In this document: positions 9,228 through 17,905 of the stretch, piece by piece | Numbering within the stretch: the stretch's first letter is position 1 | Layout: each line of letters opens with the position of its first letter | NCBI GenBank assembly: GCA_050250395.1 | Contig: JBFWOQ010000002.1 | Coordinates: forward strand, 62,001 to 126,000 | Direction of reading: 5' to 3' | DNA from: JAGPUQ01 sp050250395 | Lineage (GTDB): Bacteria > Pseudomonadota > Gammaproteobacteria > Pseudomonadales > Porticoccaceae | Length of the DNA: 64,000 nucleotides | Made by a program: the position numbers and the translations under genes | Notes under the pieces: generated by a model | Told to the model about the DNA's origin: nothing | Database searches by the model: none | The model's input: the letters and a program-made list of their open reading frames with translations, nothing else

Positions 9228-11009
9228 TCACTGGCCATCTTTGATTATCCGGGTGCGCAGACCGATGGGTGGCACTTCATTGCCGTCTATGCGGACGTCC
9301 AGCAAAGACGGGCCATTTCGGCCACACAGGCGCAAGGGATTCAATTTCTGTAAATCGTCGGGTGATCGAATCACGTAACCTGGAACTCCCATCGATTCGG
9401 CAAAGGCCGCGAAATCAATGTTCGGGAGTTTAAAACCGATACTCTCGCCACCAGTCAGTTTCTGACCATGTCGAACCATTCCATAGGCGCTGTCATTCAA
9501 TACGATGAAGATGACGGGCAACTCTTCCTGGATGGCAACCGTAATTTCCTGCCCAGCCATCAACATGCTGCCGTCGCCGACCAGACAGACAACCGGATCG
9601 CCGGGACAGCCCAACGCAACCCCAATTGCAGAGCCTATGGCCCAACCCATGGAAGCGAACTCCATTGCCACCTGAAACAATCCTCGCCGGCCATCCCGCT
9701 GTCCAGACATACGTCGATCATAGGTGTGCAGATAATGCGTTGCCCACGAAAAACTATTTCCGGAATCGGCAAGGTAGTGCGTATTTGGCGGAAAGATCGA
9801 AGGTAGGTCCCGCATCAACCGCTGCGGCTTGATGGGCACCTCGTCGGAGTCATACCCATCCTCGTCATCCAGCATGAAGTGTCGGTGGCCTTTTCCCCGG
9901 GCACCTCGCGTCGTTACGTCGCTGAGCCCTTTCGCGGCCGAAGGTTCGTTATCGAGCCTCCCGAGCACCTGTTCGAAAATCGTTTTGACTCGCCCCCGCA
10001 CATGAAGCGCAGCCATGGGGGTCTTGGCCAAGTTCGCTTCGGTCGACTCGATATGAATAAGGCGCCGGCCGAACAGGCGCCTATCCCATCCATTGCTTGC
10101 CCATTCACCCAGGCTGGCCCCGATCACAAAGATTCGGTCCACATGCGGGTCCGTCAGCAATTGCTGGGCACTTTTGTGCCCTGAAAACCCGATTACCCCC
10201 CGAAATAGCGGGTGGAATGGGCTTACCAAGCCTTTTCCGTGGGGTGTGACAATCAGCAAAGCGTTCAATCTGATAGCGAGAGTCAAAATCAAGCCGATTG
10301 CTTCACCCGCTTCGTCTCCAATCAGAAACACGGGGGCCTTGGTTTCCTTCAACTCTTCGCAAAGTTTTTCCACGGCCTCGGCATCGAACAGCGCCGGTTT
10401 GTCGAGCAGTTTTGGCAGGGAGTAGCTGGGGCCACGGTAAGGGTAAAGGCGCCGCATGATGTCCGTGGGCACGCTGATATGCGCCGGCCCCATGGGCGAG
10501 GAGAACGCCGTCATGATCGCCGTGATCAGCTTGTGCTCGAACTGCTCGACATGAGAAACAAGCGTGCTGTAGCGGGCGCAATAGTGGAAGAGTTCCACGG
10601 TATTGACCCCCGTGCAGGAAGACTCCTGTAGCGCTCCCCGCCCAAAAGTCGACAACGCGGTCTGCGCGGTGATCACCAGCATTGGAATGTGATTTTCGTA
10701 GGCCGAGGCGACCCCGGTGATCAGGTTGGTCGCCCCGGGACCGGTGGTGGCGCAGCACACGCCCAGTTTGCCGGTGTTGCGCGCGTAGCCGTCGGCCATG
10801 AAGGCGGCGCCGGTTTCGTGGCGGGCGACGATCGCCCGCGGCCCGCCGCGCCGTTCGCTGCGCGCCAGGGCGTTGTAGAAGGGTTCGATGGCACCGCCGG
10901 GGATGCCGAACACATACTCGACGCCCAGTTGCTCCAGGTAGGCGATGATCAGATCGCCGTATTCGAGTGACTGGCCCTCCACAGCCTGCCCGTCGGCTGG
11001 AGAGCTCAT
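9228..11009 (-). CDS. thiamine-diphosphate-dependent enzyme, acetolactate-synthase family
   Basis: 593 residues with the three-domain ThDP fold: an N-terminal PYR domain (VFGIPGGAIEPFYNAL, then RHETGAAFMADGYAR with the activating Glu, and TTGPGATN), a central Rossmann-like domain, and a PP domain with GDGSMLMAGQEITVA...VLNDSAYG binding the diphosphate and Mg. Members make or break C-C bonds next to a carbonyl (acetolactate synthase, Xsc, oxalyl-CoA decarboxylase, glyoxylate carboligase). The exact substrate cannot be chosen. First gene of the operon that continues with two citrate-synthase-like proteins and the receptor/binding-protein/kinase module, which argues for a specialised role rather than valine biosynthesis; no small regulatory subunit gene (ilvH) is adjacent. 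Confidence 0.85.
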   Translation of the reverse strand: MSSPADGQAVEGQSLEYGDLIIAYLEQLGVEYVFGIPGGAIEPFYNALARSERRGGPRAIVARHETGAAFMADGYARNTGKLGVCCATTGPGATNLITGVASAYENHIPMLVITAQTALSTFGRGALQESSCTGVNTVELFHYCARYSTLVSHVEQFEHKLITAIMTAFSSPMGPAHISVPTDIMRRLYPYRGPSYSLPKLLDKPALFDAEAVEKLCEELKETKAPVFLIGDEAGEAIGLILTLAIRLNALLIVTPHGKGLVSPFHPLFRGVIGFSGHKSAQQLLTDPHVDRIFVIGASLGEWASNGWDRRLFGRRLIHIESTEANLAKTPMAALHVRGRVKTIFEQVLGRLDNEPSAAKGLSDVTTRGARGKGHRHFMLDDEDGYDSDEVPIKPQRLMRDLPSIFPPNTHYLADSGNSFSWATHYLHTYDRRMSGQRDGRRGLFQVAMEFASMGWAIGSAIGVALGCPGDPVVCLVGDGSMLMAGQEITVAIQEELPVIFIVLNDSAYGMVRHGQKLTGGESIGFKLPNIDFAAFAESMGVPGYVIRSPDDLQKLNPLRLCGRNGPSLLDVRIDGNEVPPIGLRTRIIKDGQ

Positions 11010-11148
11010 CGGAATAACTCAAGCATTATCATAAGATTACACTGGTAAGTTGATGCCGACAGTGATGTTTGCCCACGATAGCAGGTCCACTGGCCAATTG
11101 CGAGCGGGTCGCAACCGAACTGGGAAGCAGGCCTTTTATTACTCAACG
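11010..11148. other. divergent intergenic region before the ThDP operon
   Basis: About 139 bp, distinctly AT-richer than its surroundings near 11010-11060. It must contain the promoter of the six-gene minus-strand operon; on that strand TATGATAAT-like sequence lies about 25 bp before the start codon, but no convincing -35 is paired with it. I see no gene here. Confidence 0.45.
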
Positions 11149-11285
11149 GCTTGTTGAAAAACGTCGCGAGGCGGCCAGGTGCGCGGCGCGCGGCGCGCAG
11201 CGACCGAGACCTATCCGATAGATAGGCGAGGGAGCGAGCACCGCGCAACGAAGCAGATGGCCGCCGCAGCTGTTTTTCAACGAAC
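11149..11285 (+). repeat. 137-bp inverted-repeat-ended element, copy A
   Basis: Begins GCTTGTTGAAAAAC and ends GTTTTTCAACGAAC, i.e. near-perfect terminal inverted repeats. The whole 137 bp matches the segment at 13814-13950 with about ten mismatches and no gap, in the same orientation. It has no coding capacity of its own. It looks like a MITE or intergenic repeat of the REP/ERIC type. It lies 38 bp upstream of the aminotransferase start and may carry or influence that promoter. Confidence 0.85.
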
Positions 11286-11322
11286 TGTTAAACTGCCGGC
11301 CCCGCAGGAACTGAATCCGCCG

Positions 11323-12642
11323 ATGACCGACCTCGACCTGAGCCACTGGTGGCAGCCCTTTACCAACGTGCGCGGTTTCCGCCAGAACCCGCGCCTGATC
11401 GCCCGCGCCGAGGGCTGCTTCGTCTACACGCCGGACGGGCGCGAGGTGCTCGACATCACCGCCGGGCTCTGGTGCGTCAATCTCGGCCACAGCCGGCGCG
11501 AGGTGGCGGATGCGGTCCACCGGCAGTTGCTGGAGATGGATTTCGCGCCGCCGTTCCAGTTCGGTGCGCCGGTGACCTTTCGCTTCGCCGAGAAGCTGGC
11601 GCACTATGCGCCGCCCGGGCTCGACCGGGTGTTCTTCACCAACTCGGGTTCCGAAGCGGTCGAGACCGCGATCAAGATCGCCCACGTCTGGCAGCGCGCC
11701 CGGGGCAAGGCCGGCAAGACGCGCTTCATCGCCCGCGAGCGGGGCTACCACGGCGTCAATGTCGGCGGCACGTCCCTGCAAGGGATTCCCAACAATCGCA
11801 AGGGTTTTCCGACCCTCGACAATGTCGATTTCCTGCCCGACCTGCTCGATATTGCCGCCAACGCCTTCAGTCGCGGGCTGCCGCAACAGGGCGCCAACAA
11901 ACTCGACGCCCTGGAAAAACTCATCGCCCAGCGCGGCGCCGAGAATATCTGCGCGGTGGTGGTGGAGCCCATCGTCGGCGCCGGCGGCATGGTGCCGCCG
12001 CCCGTGGGTTACCTGCAACGCCTGCGCGAGCTCTGCACCCGCCACGATATCCTGCTGATCTTCGACGAGGTGGTCACCGGCTTTGGCCGCACGGGGTCGG
12101 TCTTCGCCGCCATCGAGTTCGGGGTGACGCCGGACATCATGACCACCGCCAAGGCCATCAACGGCGGCACCGTGCCCATGGGCGGCGTGTTCGTGCAGCG
12201 GGACATCCAGCAGGCCATTTTCGACGCGGCGCCGGCGGGCGTACCCGAGATTTTCCACGGTAATACCTACGCGGGCGCGCCGGTGGCAGCGGCGGCGGGC
12301 CTGGCTGCCTTCGAGATCTACGAGCGCGAGGGCCTGCTCACGCGCGCTTCCGGCCCCATCGGTCGCTACTGGGAAGACGCCCTGCACAGTCTGCGCGACA
12401 TCCCGCATCTGATCGACATCCGCAACTATGGCCTGCTGGGCGCCGTCACCCTGGCGCCCGATGCGGTCAAGTATCCGGGCGGGGTCGGCGTGCCGGTGCA
12501 CAACCGCTGCTGGGAAAACGGCCTGCTGTGCCGCGCGGTGGGCGACAACCTGGTGATGTCGCCGCCGCTCATCATCGGCGAAGCGGAAATTGACCTCTTC
12601 GTCGCACGGTTGCGACAATCGATTCGCGATGTGCTGGGCTGA
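11323..12642 (+). CDS. class III omega-amino acid:pyruvate aminotransferase
   Basis: About 439 residues, PLP fold type I. Visible: the N-terminal WWQPFTNVRGF common to beta-alanine/omega-amino acid:pyruvate transaminases, NSGSEAVETAIKIA (PLP phosphate binding), YHGVNVGG, DEVVTGFGRTG (the Asp that contacts the PLP nitrogen) and the Schiff-base lysine in TTAKAINGG. It probably transfers the terminal amino group of beta-alanine or a related omega-amine to pyruvate. The frame is open upstream through repeat copy A, but ATG at 11323 matches the family N-terminus and has AGGAA upstream. Next gene, an alcohol dehydrogenase, starts 36 bp later. Confidence 0.88.
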   Translation: MTDLDLSHWWQPFTNVRGFRQNPRLIARAEGCFVYTPDGREVLDITAGLWCVNLGHSRREVADAVHRQLLEMDFAPPFQFGAPVTFRFAEKLAHYAPPGLDRVFFTNSGSEAVETAIKIAHVWQRARGKAGKTRFIARERGYHGVNVGGTSLQGIPNNRKGFPTLDNVDFLPDLLDIAANAFSRGLPQQGANKLDALEKLIAQRGAENICAVVVEPIVGAGGMVPPPVGYLQRLRELCTRHDILLIFDEVVTGFGRTGSVFAAIEFGVTPDIMTTAKAINGGTVPMGGVFVQRDIQQAIFDAAPAGVPEIFHGNTYAGAPVAAAAGLAAFEIYEREGLLTRASGPIGRYWEDALHSLRDIPHLIDIRNYGLLGAVTLAPDAVKYPGGVGVPVHNRCWENGLLCRAVGDNLVMSPPLIIGEAEIDLFVARLRQSIRDVLG

Positions 12643-12678
12643 GGGTCCGGCACTGCTCCCCTGGACCGAGACTTGCCC

Positions 12679-13785
12679 ATGAAAACCAAAGCCGCGGTAG
12701 CCTTCGGTGCCGGCAAACCCCTGGAAGTCTGCGACGTCGACCTCGAAGGCCCGCGCGCCGGCGAGGTGCTGATCGAGATCAAGGCCACCGGGATCTGCCA
12801 CACCGACGCTTTCACCCTGTCGGGGGACGACCCCGAAGGGCTGTTTCCGGCGATCCTGGGTCACGAAGGCGCGGGCGTGGTGGTGGAAATCGGCGCGGGA
12901 GTGACCTCGGTGCAGCCCGGCGATCATGTGATCCCGCTTTACACGCCCGAATGCCGTCAGTGCGAGTACTGCCTGCATCCGAAAACCAATCTGTGTCAGG
13001 CGATTCGCACCACCCAGGGCCAGGGCCGGATGCCGGACGGCAGCAGCCGCTTCTCGCTGGATGGCGAGCCGCTGCTGCACTACATGGGTTGCTCGACGTT
13101 CTCCAACTACACGGTGCTGCCCGAGATCGCGCTGGCCAAGGTGCGCCCCGACGCGCCCTTCGACAAGATCTGTTACATCGGCTGCGGCGTCACCACCGGC
13201 ATCGGCGCCGTGGTGTTTCGCGCCCGCGTCGAACCCGGCGCGCGGGTGGTGGTGTTCGGGCTCGGCGGCATCGGCCTCAATGTGATCCAGGGCGCGCGCC
13301 TGGTGGGGGCACGCCAGATCGTCGGCGTCGACATCAATCCCGCCAAGGTGGCGCTGGCGCGCCAGTTCGGGATGACCGATTTCATCGATGCGTCGAAGGA
13401 GCCGGACGTGGTGGCGGCGGTGCTCGACCTCACCCGGGGCGGCGCCGACTACAGTTTCGAATGCATCGGCAACGTCAAGGTGATGCGGCAGGCGCTGGAG
13501 TGCTGCCACAAGGGCTGGGGCGAGTCCTACATCATCGGGGTGGCGGGTGCCGGCCAGGAAATCGCCACCCGGCCATTCCAGCTCGTCACCGGCCGCTCGT
13601 GGCACGGGGTCGCGTTCGGCGGCGCGCGCGGCCGCACCGATGTGCCGCGTATCGTCGACTGGTACATGGAGGGGAAGATCAGCATCGATCCCCTCATCAC
13701 CCACCGCTTGCCGCTTGCCGATATCAACCGCGGCTTCGACCTGATGCACGCGGGCGAGAGCATCCGCTCGGTGGTGGTGTACTGA
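12679..13785 (+). CDS. frmA: S-(hydroxymethyl)glutathione dehydrogenase / class III alcohol dehydrogenase
   Basis: About 368 residues, zinc-dependent MDR enzyme that oxidises the formaldehyde-glutathione adduct with NAD+. Seen: catalytic zinc ligands in GICHTDAF and GHEGAG, the structural zinc cluster CRQCEYCLHPKTNLC, the NAD-binding GLGGIGLNVI and a late GCGVTTGIGAVV, all typical of class III ADH. Length is normal. An in-frame TTG 6 bp upstream exists, but ATG at 12679 is the usual N-terminus (MKTKAAVAF). No S-formylglutathione hydrolase gene follows. It lies with the aminotransferase between two copies of a 137-bp repeat. Confidence 0.95.
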   Translation: MKTKAAVAFGAGKPLEVCDVDLEGPRAGEVLIEIKATGICHTDAFTLSGDDPEGLFPAILGHEGAGVVVEIGAGVTSVQPGDHVIPLYTPECRQCEYCLHPKTNLCQAIRTTQGQGRMPDGSSRFSLDGEPLLHYMGCSTFSNYTVLPEIALAKVRPDAPFDKICYIGCGVTTGIGAVVFRARVEPGARVVVFGLGGIGLNVIQGARLVGARQIVGVDINPAKVALARQFGMTDFIDASKEPDVVAAVLDLTRGGADYSFECIGNVKVMRQALECCHKGWGESYIIGVAGAGQEIATRPFQLVTGRSWHGVAFGGARGRTDVPRIVDWYMEGKISIDPLITHRLPLADINRGFDLMHAGESIRSVVVY

Positions 13786-13813
13786 CCCGCAGCGGGTTGT
13801 AAAGCGGCTAACA

Positions 13814-13950
13814 GCTTGTTGAAAAACGTCGCGAGGCGGCCAGCTGCGAGGCGCACGGCGCGCAGCGACCGAGACATATCGGATAGATAGGCGAGGGAGC
13901 GAGCACCGCGCAACGAAGCAGATGGTTGCCGCAGCAGTTTTTCAACAAGC
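13814..13950 (+). repeat. 137-bp inverted-repeat-ended element, copy B
   Basis: Perfect 14-bp terminal inverted repeats: GCTTGTTGAAAAAC at 13814-13827 and GTTTTTCAACAAGC at 13937-13950. Same length and orientation as copy A at 11149-11285, about 93% identical by eye. The right end abuts the stop codon (13953-13955) of the convergent DDN-like gene. Together the two copies bracket a 2.5-kb two-gene segment. Confidence 0.88.
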
Positions 13951-13952
13951 GG

Positions 13953-14462
13953 CTAAGCCCCGCCAATCCGCCGCAGCACCATGATCGGGATGTGGCGCGC
14001 ACCGGCACGCTGCTTGTACCCCGGAAACCCGATATAGGTGGCGAGTGCGTAGCGCCAGAAGCGCTGGTACTCGTCGCCCTCCGCCTCATGGGCGCGATAG
14101 CTCGCGACCTTGCCGTTGAGGGTGCAGGAAACTTCGGGATGGGCCTTGAGGTTGTAATACCAGGCGGGATTGTGGCCCTGGCCGAAGTTCGACGCGATGA
14201 GGGCGAAGTCGCCTTCCTGCTGCCGATCCCGGATGCACAGCAGCGGGATGCGGCGCACGCGGCCGGTTTTGGCACCGATGGCGTCCAGCATCACCACGGG
14301 CAGTCCGACCAGCAGGCCGGACAACATCACCCGCTCTCCGGACAGCCGCAGAAAAACCCGGTCCAGGTGATGACCGGTCCGCGCCAGCAACCAGGCGCCC
14401 GGGCGGGATGCCGCGAATTTCTGTATCAGGTTGGCTTTGGGAAGGGTGATCCTGTCGTTCAT
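13953..14462 (-). CDS. nitroreductase/quinone-reductase family deazaflavin-type oxidoreductase (DDN-like)
   Basis: 169 residues. Resembles the DDN family of split-barrel flavin/F420 proteins: an N-terminal region, then GAKTGRVRRIPLLCIRD, DFALIASNFGQGHNPAWYYNLKAHPEV and a C-terminal IPIMVLRR strand are the recurring blocks. In actinobacteria these use F420; in gammaproteobacteria the cofactor and substrate are unclear. It stands between a repeat element at its 3' end and a SirB1-like gene 25 bp upstream in the same direction, so the two may be co-transcribed. Confidence 0.75.
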   Translation of the reverse strand: MNDRITLPKANLIQKFAASRPGAWLLARTGHHLDRVFLRLSGERVMLSGLLVGLPVVMLDAIGAKTGRVRRIPLLCIRDRQQEGDFALIASNFGQGHNPAWYYNLKAHPEVSCTLNGKVASYRAHEAEGDEYQRFWRYALATYIGFPGYKQRAGARHIPIMVLRRIGGA

Positions 14463-14487
14463 CGGCGGGCTCGCGCTCAGGTTGAAG

Positions 14488-15327
14488 TCAGTGAAGGGTA
14501 GCGCCGCGCGTGCGGCTGCGCAGTTGTTCGATCTTGCGCGCTACCGATGCCATTGCCTCGGGGCGGGCGGCGAGTTCGGTGCGGGCCAGCAAGCGCTCCA
14601 GTGCGTCGGCGGCCGGCCCGAAACACTCCAACTTCTCCAGTATCAAGACGCGGTCCATCACGTCCTGCAGCGAATCGGCATCGATCAGCAGCAGGCGGTC
14701 GCAGAGGCTCAGGCTTTCTTCGTAGTCCTCGCGCTGGAGGTAGATCATCTTCAGGTTGCGCAACATGCGCTGCAGGATCTCGCGTTTGCGCGCGGGTTGC
14801 AGCAGTTGCTCGGAAAATTCCACCGTTCCCCGGGTGCCGGTTTGAAGCAGCGCCCTACAGTCGTCACGGCTGAGGGCGCGTCCGGTGAAAGGATCGATCA
14901 GTTCGGCGGTGGCGCTCCCGGGTGCGGCGATCCGGACCAGAAAGTGGCCGGGAAACCCCACCCCCGCCGCGTCCAGACCGAGCGCCTCGGCGACGCGCAG
15001 ATAGATCAGCGCCAGCGAAATCGGTATGCCGGACCGGGTCGCGAGCACCCGGTCGAGGTAACTGTTATCGGGGTTGTAGTAGTCCCTGGCATTGCCGCGA
15101 AAACCTTCGGACTCGGCGAGAAACCAGCACAGCCGGGTAGCATCGGTCACCAGCGCCGCGCGCGCGCGTTGCGCCAGAGCGTCGAGCTGCGCTCGGCACG
15201 CCACCAGATCCACACCAAGGTCGTGCTCGGCGGCGATCAGCAGCGCGGCCTCGATCAGATCGAGCTCGGCGTCCGGCCCGCCGACCTGGGCGGCGAACCG
15301 GGCGCGGGGGTTGTCGGGGGGCATCAT
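14488..15327 (-). CDS. SirB1-family protein (transglutaminase-like core plus TPR)
   Basis: 279 residues. The middle contains the transglutaminase-like SirB1 core (NPDNSYLDRVLATRSGIPIS, then AAGVGFPGHFLVR) and the C-terminal third has helical TPR-like repeats (LKMIYLQREDYEESLSLCDRL). Family members are widespread in proteobacteria next to prmC/hemA, yet their biochemical role is not settled. GAGG lies 9 nt before the ATG. Here it is unlinked from its usual neighbours and sits between a DDN-like gene and a ferredoxin gene. Confidence 0.8.
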   Translation of the reverse strand: MMPPDNPRARFAAQVGGPDAELDLIEAALLIAAEHDLGVDLVACRAQLDALAQRARAALVTDATRLCWFLAESEGFRGNARDYYNPDNSYLDRVLATRSGIPISLALIYLRVAEALGLDAAGVGFPGHFLVRIAAPGSATAELIDPFTGRALSRDDCRALLQTGTRGTVEFSEQLLQPARKREILQRMLRNLKMIYLQREDYEESLSLCDRLLLIDADSLQDVMDRVLILEKLECFGPAADALERLLARTELAARPEAMASVARKIEQLRSRTRGATLH

Positions 15328-15403
15328 GGTGGCAATCCTCGCAGGGCACGGGATGGTTGTATCACACCCCGCTCCGCGCTGGCCACCGCGGAGCGCGACC
15401 CTC

Positions 15404-15718
15404 TCAGTCCATGGGCGTGAGAGTCACCCGGATACCGTCGAGGGCGTCGCTGACCCGAATCTGGCAGCACAGCCGGGAAGTCGGCGTGAGTCCGTGCGCG
15501 GTGTCCAGCAAGTCTTCCTCATCCTCGCTGGGCGGATCGAGGCGGTCGTACCAGTCCTCGTCGACGATCACATGGCAGGTGGCGCAGGCCAGGGCACCGC
15601 CGCAGGCGGCGAGCATCGGCAGGTCGTTGGCCTTGGCCACCTCCATGATCGAGCGTCCGTTTTCCGCGGCCAGTGCGAGGGTTTCGCCTGAGGTGGTGAC
15701 GAAATTGATTACCGGCAT
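15404..15718 (-). CDS. [2Fe-2S] ferredoxin, adrenodoxin type
   Basis: 104 residues, full length for the family. The cluster ligands are CGGALACATC (Cys-x5-Cys-x2-Cys) with a fourth Cys in the RLCCQI segment, the plant/vertebrate-type pattern seen in adrenodoxin-like bacterial ferredoxins that feed P450s, Rieske oxygenases or assembly systems. AGGAG is 6 nt before the ATG. The next gene upstream in the same direction is a flavoprotein reductase, so the two probably form an electron chain from NAD(P)H to an oxygenase encoded elsewhere. Confidence 0.9.
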   Translation of the reverse strand: MPVINFVTTSGETLALAAENGRSIMEVAKANDLPMLAACGGALACATCHVIVDEDWYDRLDPPSEDEEDLLDTAHGLTPTSRLCCQIRVSDALDGIRVTLTPMD

Positions 15719-15769
15719 GAATGACTCCTGTGATTGGCGATGGTTGGGACGATGAAGGCGTACGACGGC

Positions 15770-16816
15770 TCAGGATGCCGGGATCGGAACGCCGGCCGTG
15801 GTCGAATGCTCAAAATGCAGCGCCCGGTCGGGATGCACCACGGCATAGGCAGCGTGGGCGGCGTGAGCCGCTTCGGCAAAGCCGGTCAGAATCAACTTGA
15901 GCTTGCGGGGATAGCCCGCGATATCGCCGATGGCAAACACGCCGGGCACGCTGGTGGCACCGGTCGAGGGGTCTACCGGGATCACGCCGTTGTGGGCACC
16001 CAGCCCCCAGTCATTGATGGGGCCGAGCTTGCTGGCGAGTCCGAAAAATGCGAGCAGGTGATCCGCCGGGATGCGCCGCGCCTCGCCCTTGAGGGTTTTG
16101 ACGACCACTGCGGCAAGGCGCTCGCCATCGCCCTCGAGCGCCGCCAACTGGTAGGGAATGACCAACTGAAGTTTTCCTGCCGCCGCCAGTTCGTGCAGGC
16201 GCGCGCTGGTCTCGGGCGCGGCGCGAAACTGCTCGCGGCGGTGGATGACATGAATCTCCGCGGCGACATCGGCCAGCGCGATGGCCCAATCCAGGGCCGA
16301 GTCGCCGCCACCGGCGATTATCAGGCGCTGACCCCGGAAGCGCTCCCGTTCCGCGACCAGGTAGTGCACGCAGCGCCCTTCGTACTGCTCGATGCCGGGC
16401 AGGGGCGGGCGATTGGGACCGAAGGCGCCGACCCCGGCGGCGATCATCACCGCACGGGCGCGAATCCGCGTTCCGCGCGAGGTCGTCAACTCCCAGGCAT
16501 CGTCGCGGCGCTGAAGTTCCGTGACCTGCTGATCCAGATGAAACCGGGGCCGGAAGGGCGCGATCTGCTGGTCAAGGCGTGCGATCAGCTCGCTGGCCGT
16601 TACCGCGGGCGCCGCGGGAATATCGTAGATGGGTTTTTCCGGATACAGCGCGACGCACTGTCCGCCCAGCGCCGGCAAGGCATCGACAACGTGGCAGCGC
16701 AGTTGCAGCATGCCGCATTCGAACACCGCGAACAGACCGACCGGCCCGGCGCCGATGATGGCGACATCGGTGACTTCATCGGCGACTTCGGTGCCAGACG
16801 GAATTTGCGTACTCAA
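15770..16816 (-). CDS. ferredoxin/flavodoxin--NADP+ reductase, thioredoxin-reductase-like type
   Basis: 348 residues with two Rossmann motifs: FAD-binding IGAGPVGLF near residue 20 and NAD(P)-binding IIAGGGDSALD near 165, followed by the C-terminal FAD motif GVFAIGDIAGYPRK. No CxxC redox motif follows the second Rossmann fold, which separates it from thioredoxin reductase and fits the YumC-type FNR family. The start is a TTG at 16816, chosen because AGGAG sits exactly 6 nt before it. It lies 51 bp upstream of the ferredoxin gene and probably reduces that ferredoxin. Confidence 0.88.
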   Translation of the reverse strand: MSTQIPSGTEVADEVTDVAIIGAGPVGLFAVFECGMLQLRCHVVDALPALGGQCVALYPEKPIYDIPAAPAVTASELIARLDQQIAPFRPRFHLDQQVTELQRRDDAWELTTSRGTRIRARAVMIAAGVGAFGPNRPPLPGIEQYEGRCVHYLVAERERFRGQRLIIAGGGDSALDWAIALADVAAEIHVIHRREQFRAAPETSARLHELAAAGKLQLVIPYQLAALEGDGERLAAVVVKTLKGEARRIPADHLLAFFGLASKLGPINDWGLGAHNGVIPVDPSTGATSVPGVFAIGDIAGYPRKLKLILTGFAEAAHAAHAAYAVVHPDRALHFEHSTTAGVPIPAS

Positions 16817-16895
16817 CTGCCGCTCCTGGCCGATGCATGGATGTCGCCCCGCGCGCGGCGCGGGCGCGATAGTGCAACAGCGCGTGCGCCGGCGT

Positions 16896-17759
16896 CTACT
16901 CGAAAACCACGGTTTTGTTGCCGTGGATCAAGACGCGGTCTTCGAGGTGAAAACGCAGCCCCCGCGCCAGTACGATCTTCTCGATGTCCTTGCCCTTGCG
17001 CACCATGTCGTCGACGCTGTCGTGATGACTGATGCGGGCAATGTCCTGGTCGATGATGGGTCCGGCGTCGAGATCCTCGGTGACATAGTGGCAGGTGGCG
17101 CCAATCAGCTTCACCCCGCGCTCGGCGGCCTGATGGTAGGGCCGCGCGCCCGCGAAGGCGGGCAGAAAACTGTGGTGGATGTTGATCAGCCGGCCGGCGT
17201 AATCCTGGCATAGATGTCCCGGCAGGATTTGCATGTAACGCGCCAGCACCACCACGTCGGGGCTCAGGTTGGCGAACACTTCCGCGACCGCGTCGAAATG
17301 GGCGGCACGGGCGCCCGCTGCCACCGGCAGGTAATGGTAAGGAATGCCGTGCCACTCCACATAACCGCGCAAGTCATCGTGATTGGAAACCACGGCGGCG
17401 ATCTCGCAGGGTAATTCGCCGCTGCGCCAGCGATACAGCAGGTCGGCCAGGCAGTGCGCCTGCCGGCTCACCATCACCACCACGCGCTTGGGCGTGGCGG
17501 TGGCGACGGCCTGCCAGTTCAACGCGAACTCCGCCGCCACCGGCGCGAAACGGCGACGCAGCTCGTCGATGCCATAGGGCAGCGAGGCGGCGGAAATCAC
17601 CTGTCTCGCGAAGAACCATTCCGACTCCGGGTCGCGGTAGTGGTTGGCTTCGGTGATCAGACCACCTTCCGCGGCAAGAAACGAACTGATGGCCGCTACG
17701 ATCCCGACCCGGTCCGGGCAGGACAGGATGAGACGGATGCTCTGCTCCGTGGTGGTCAC
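16896..17759 (-). CDS. purU: formyltetrahydrofolate deformylase
   Basis: 287 residues: an N-terminal ACT domain (LILSCPDRVGIVAAISSFL) and a C-terminal formyltransferase-fold domain with NIHHSFLPAF and ATCHYVTEDLDAGPII, the catalytic His/Asp region. Hydrolyses 10-formyl-THF to THF and formate, balancing one-carbon units and supplying formate to PurT. The start is GTG at 17759 with GAGG upstream. Divergent from the macro-domain gene; a short palindrome lies between them. Confidence 0.95.
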   Translation of the reverse strand: MTTTEQSIRLILSCPDRVGIVAAISSFLAAEGGLITEANHYRDPESEWFFARQVISAASLPYGIDELRRRFAPVAAEFALNWQAVATATPKRVVVMVSRQAHCLADLLYRWRSGELPCEIAAVVSNHDDLRGYVEWHGIPYHYLPVAAGARAAHFDAVAEVFANLSPDVVVLARYMQILPGHLCQDYAGRLINIHHSFLPAFAGARPYHQAAERGVKLIGATCHYVTEDLDAGPIIDQDIARISHHDSVDDMVRKGKDIEKIVLARGLRFHLEDRVLIHGNKTVVFE

Positions 17760-17824
17760 GCTTCAGGTCCTCTGCCAATTGGAGACCCGCGCCATGAAAT
17801 ACGCGGTGTCGACAAAAATCAAAC

Positions 17825-17842
17825 CCATGATTTGCATCATGG
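17825..17842. promoter_or_regulatory. palindrome in the purU / macro-domain divergent region
   Basis: CCATGAT-TTGC-ATCATGG: perfect 7-bp arms around 4 bp, in the 146-bp gap between two divergent genes. It could be an operator for either gene. No known regulator motif is assigned; chance occurrence remains possible. Confidence 0.35.
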
Positions 17843-17905
17843 TGCGTATTCAACCGCATCCCATACTGAAGCCGTGCGTTCAAACATCAGTGTGAGGACA
17901 CTCCC

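Noticed and set aside
11006..11248. Small open frame within repeat copy A, and a similar one within copy B (13527-13913)
   Set aside because: They share a peptide only because the 137-bp element is repeated; there is no ribosome-binding site and no conserved protein feature.
11143..13749. 868-residue minus-strand frame spanning the aminotransferase and frmA
   Set aside because: Both plus-strand genes are unmistakable, so this is antisense shadow reading through the repeat as well.
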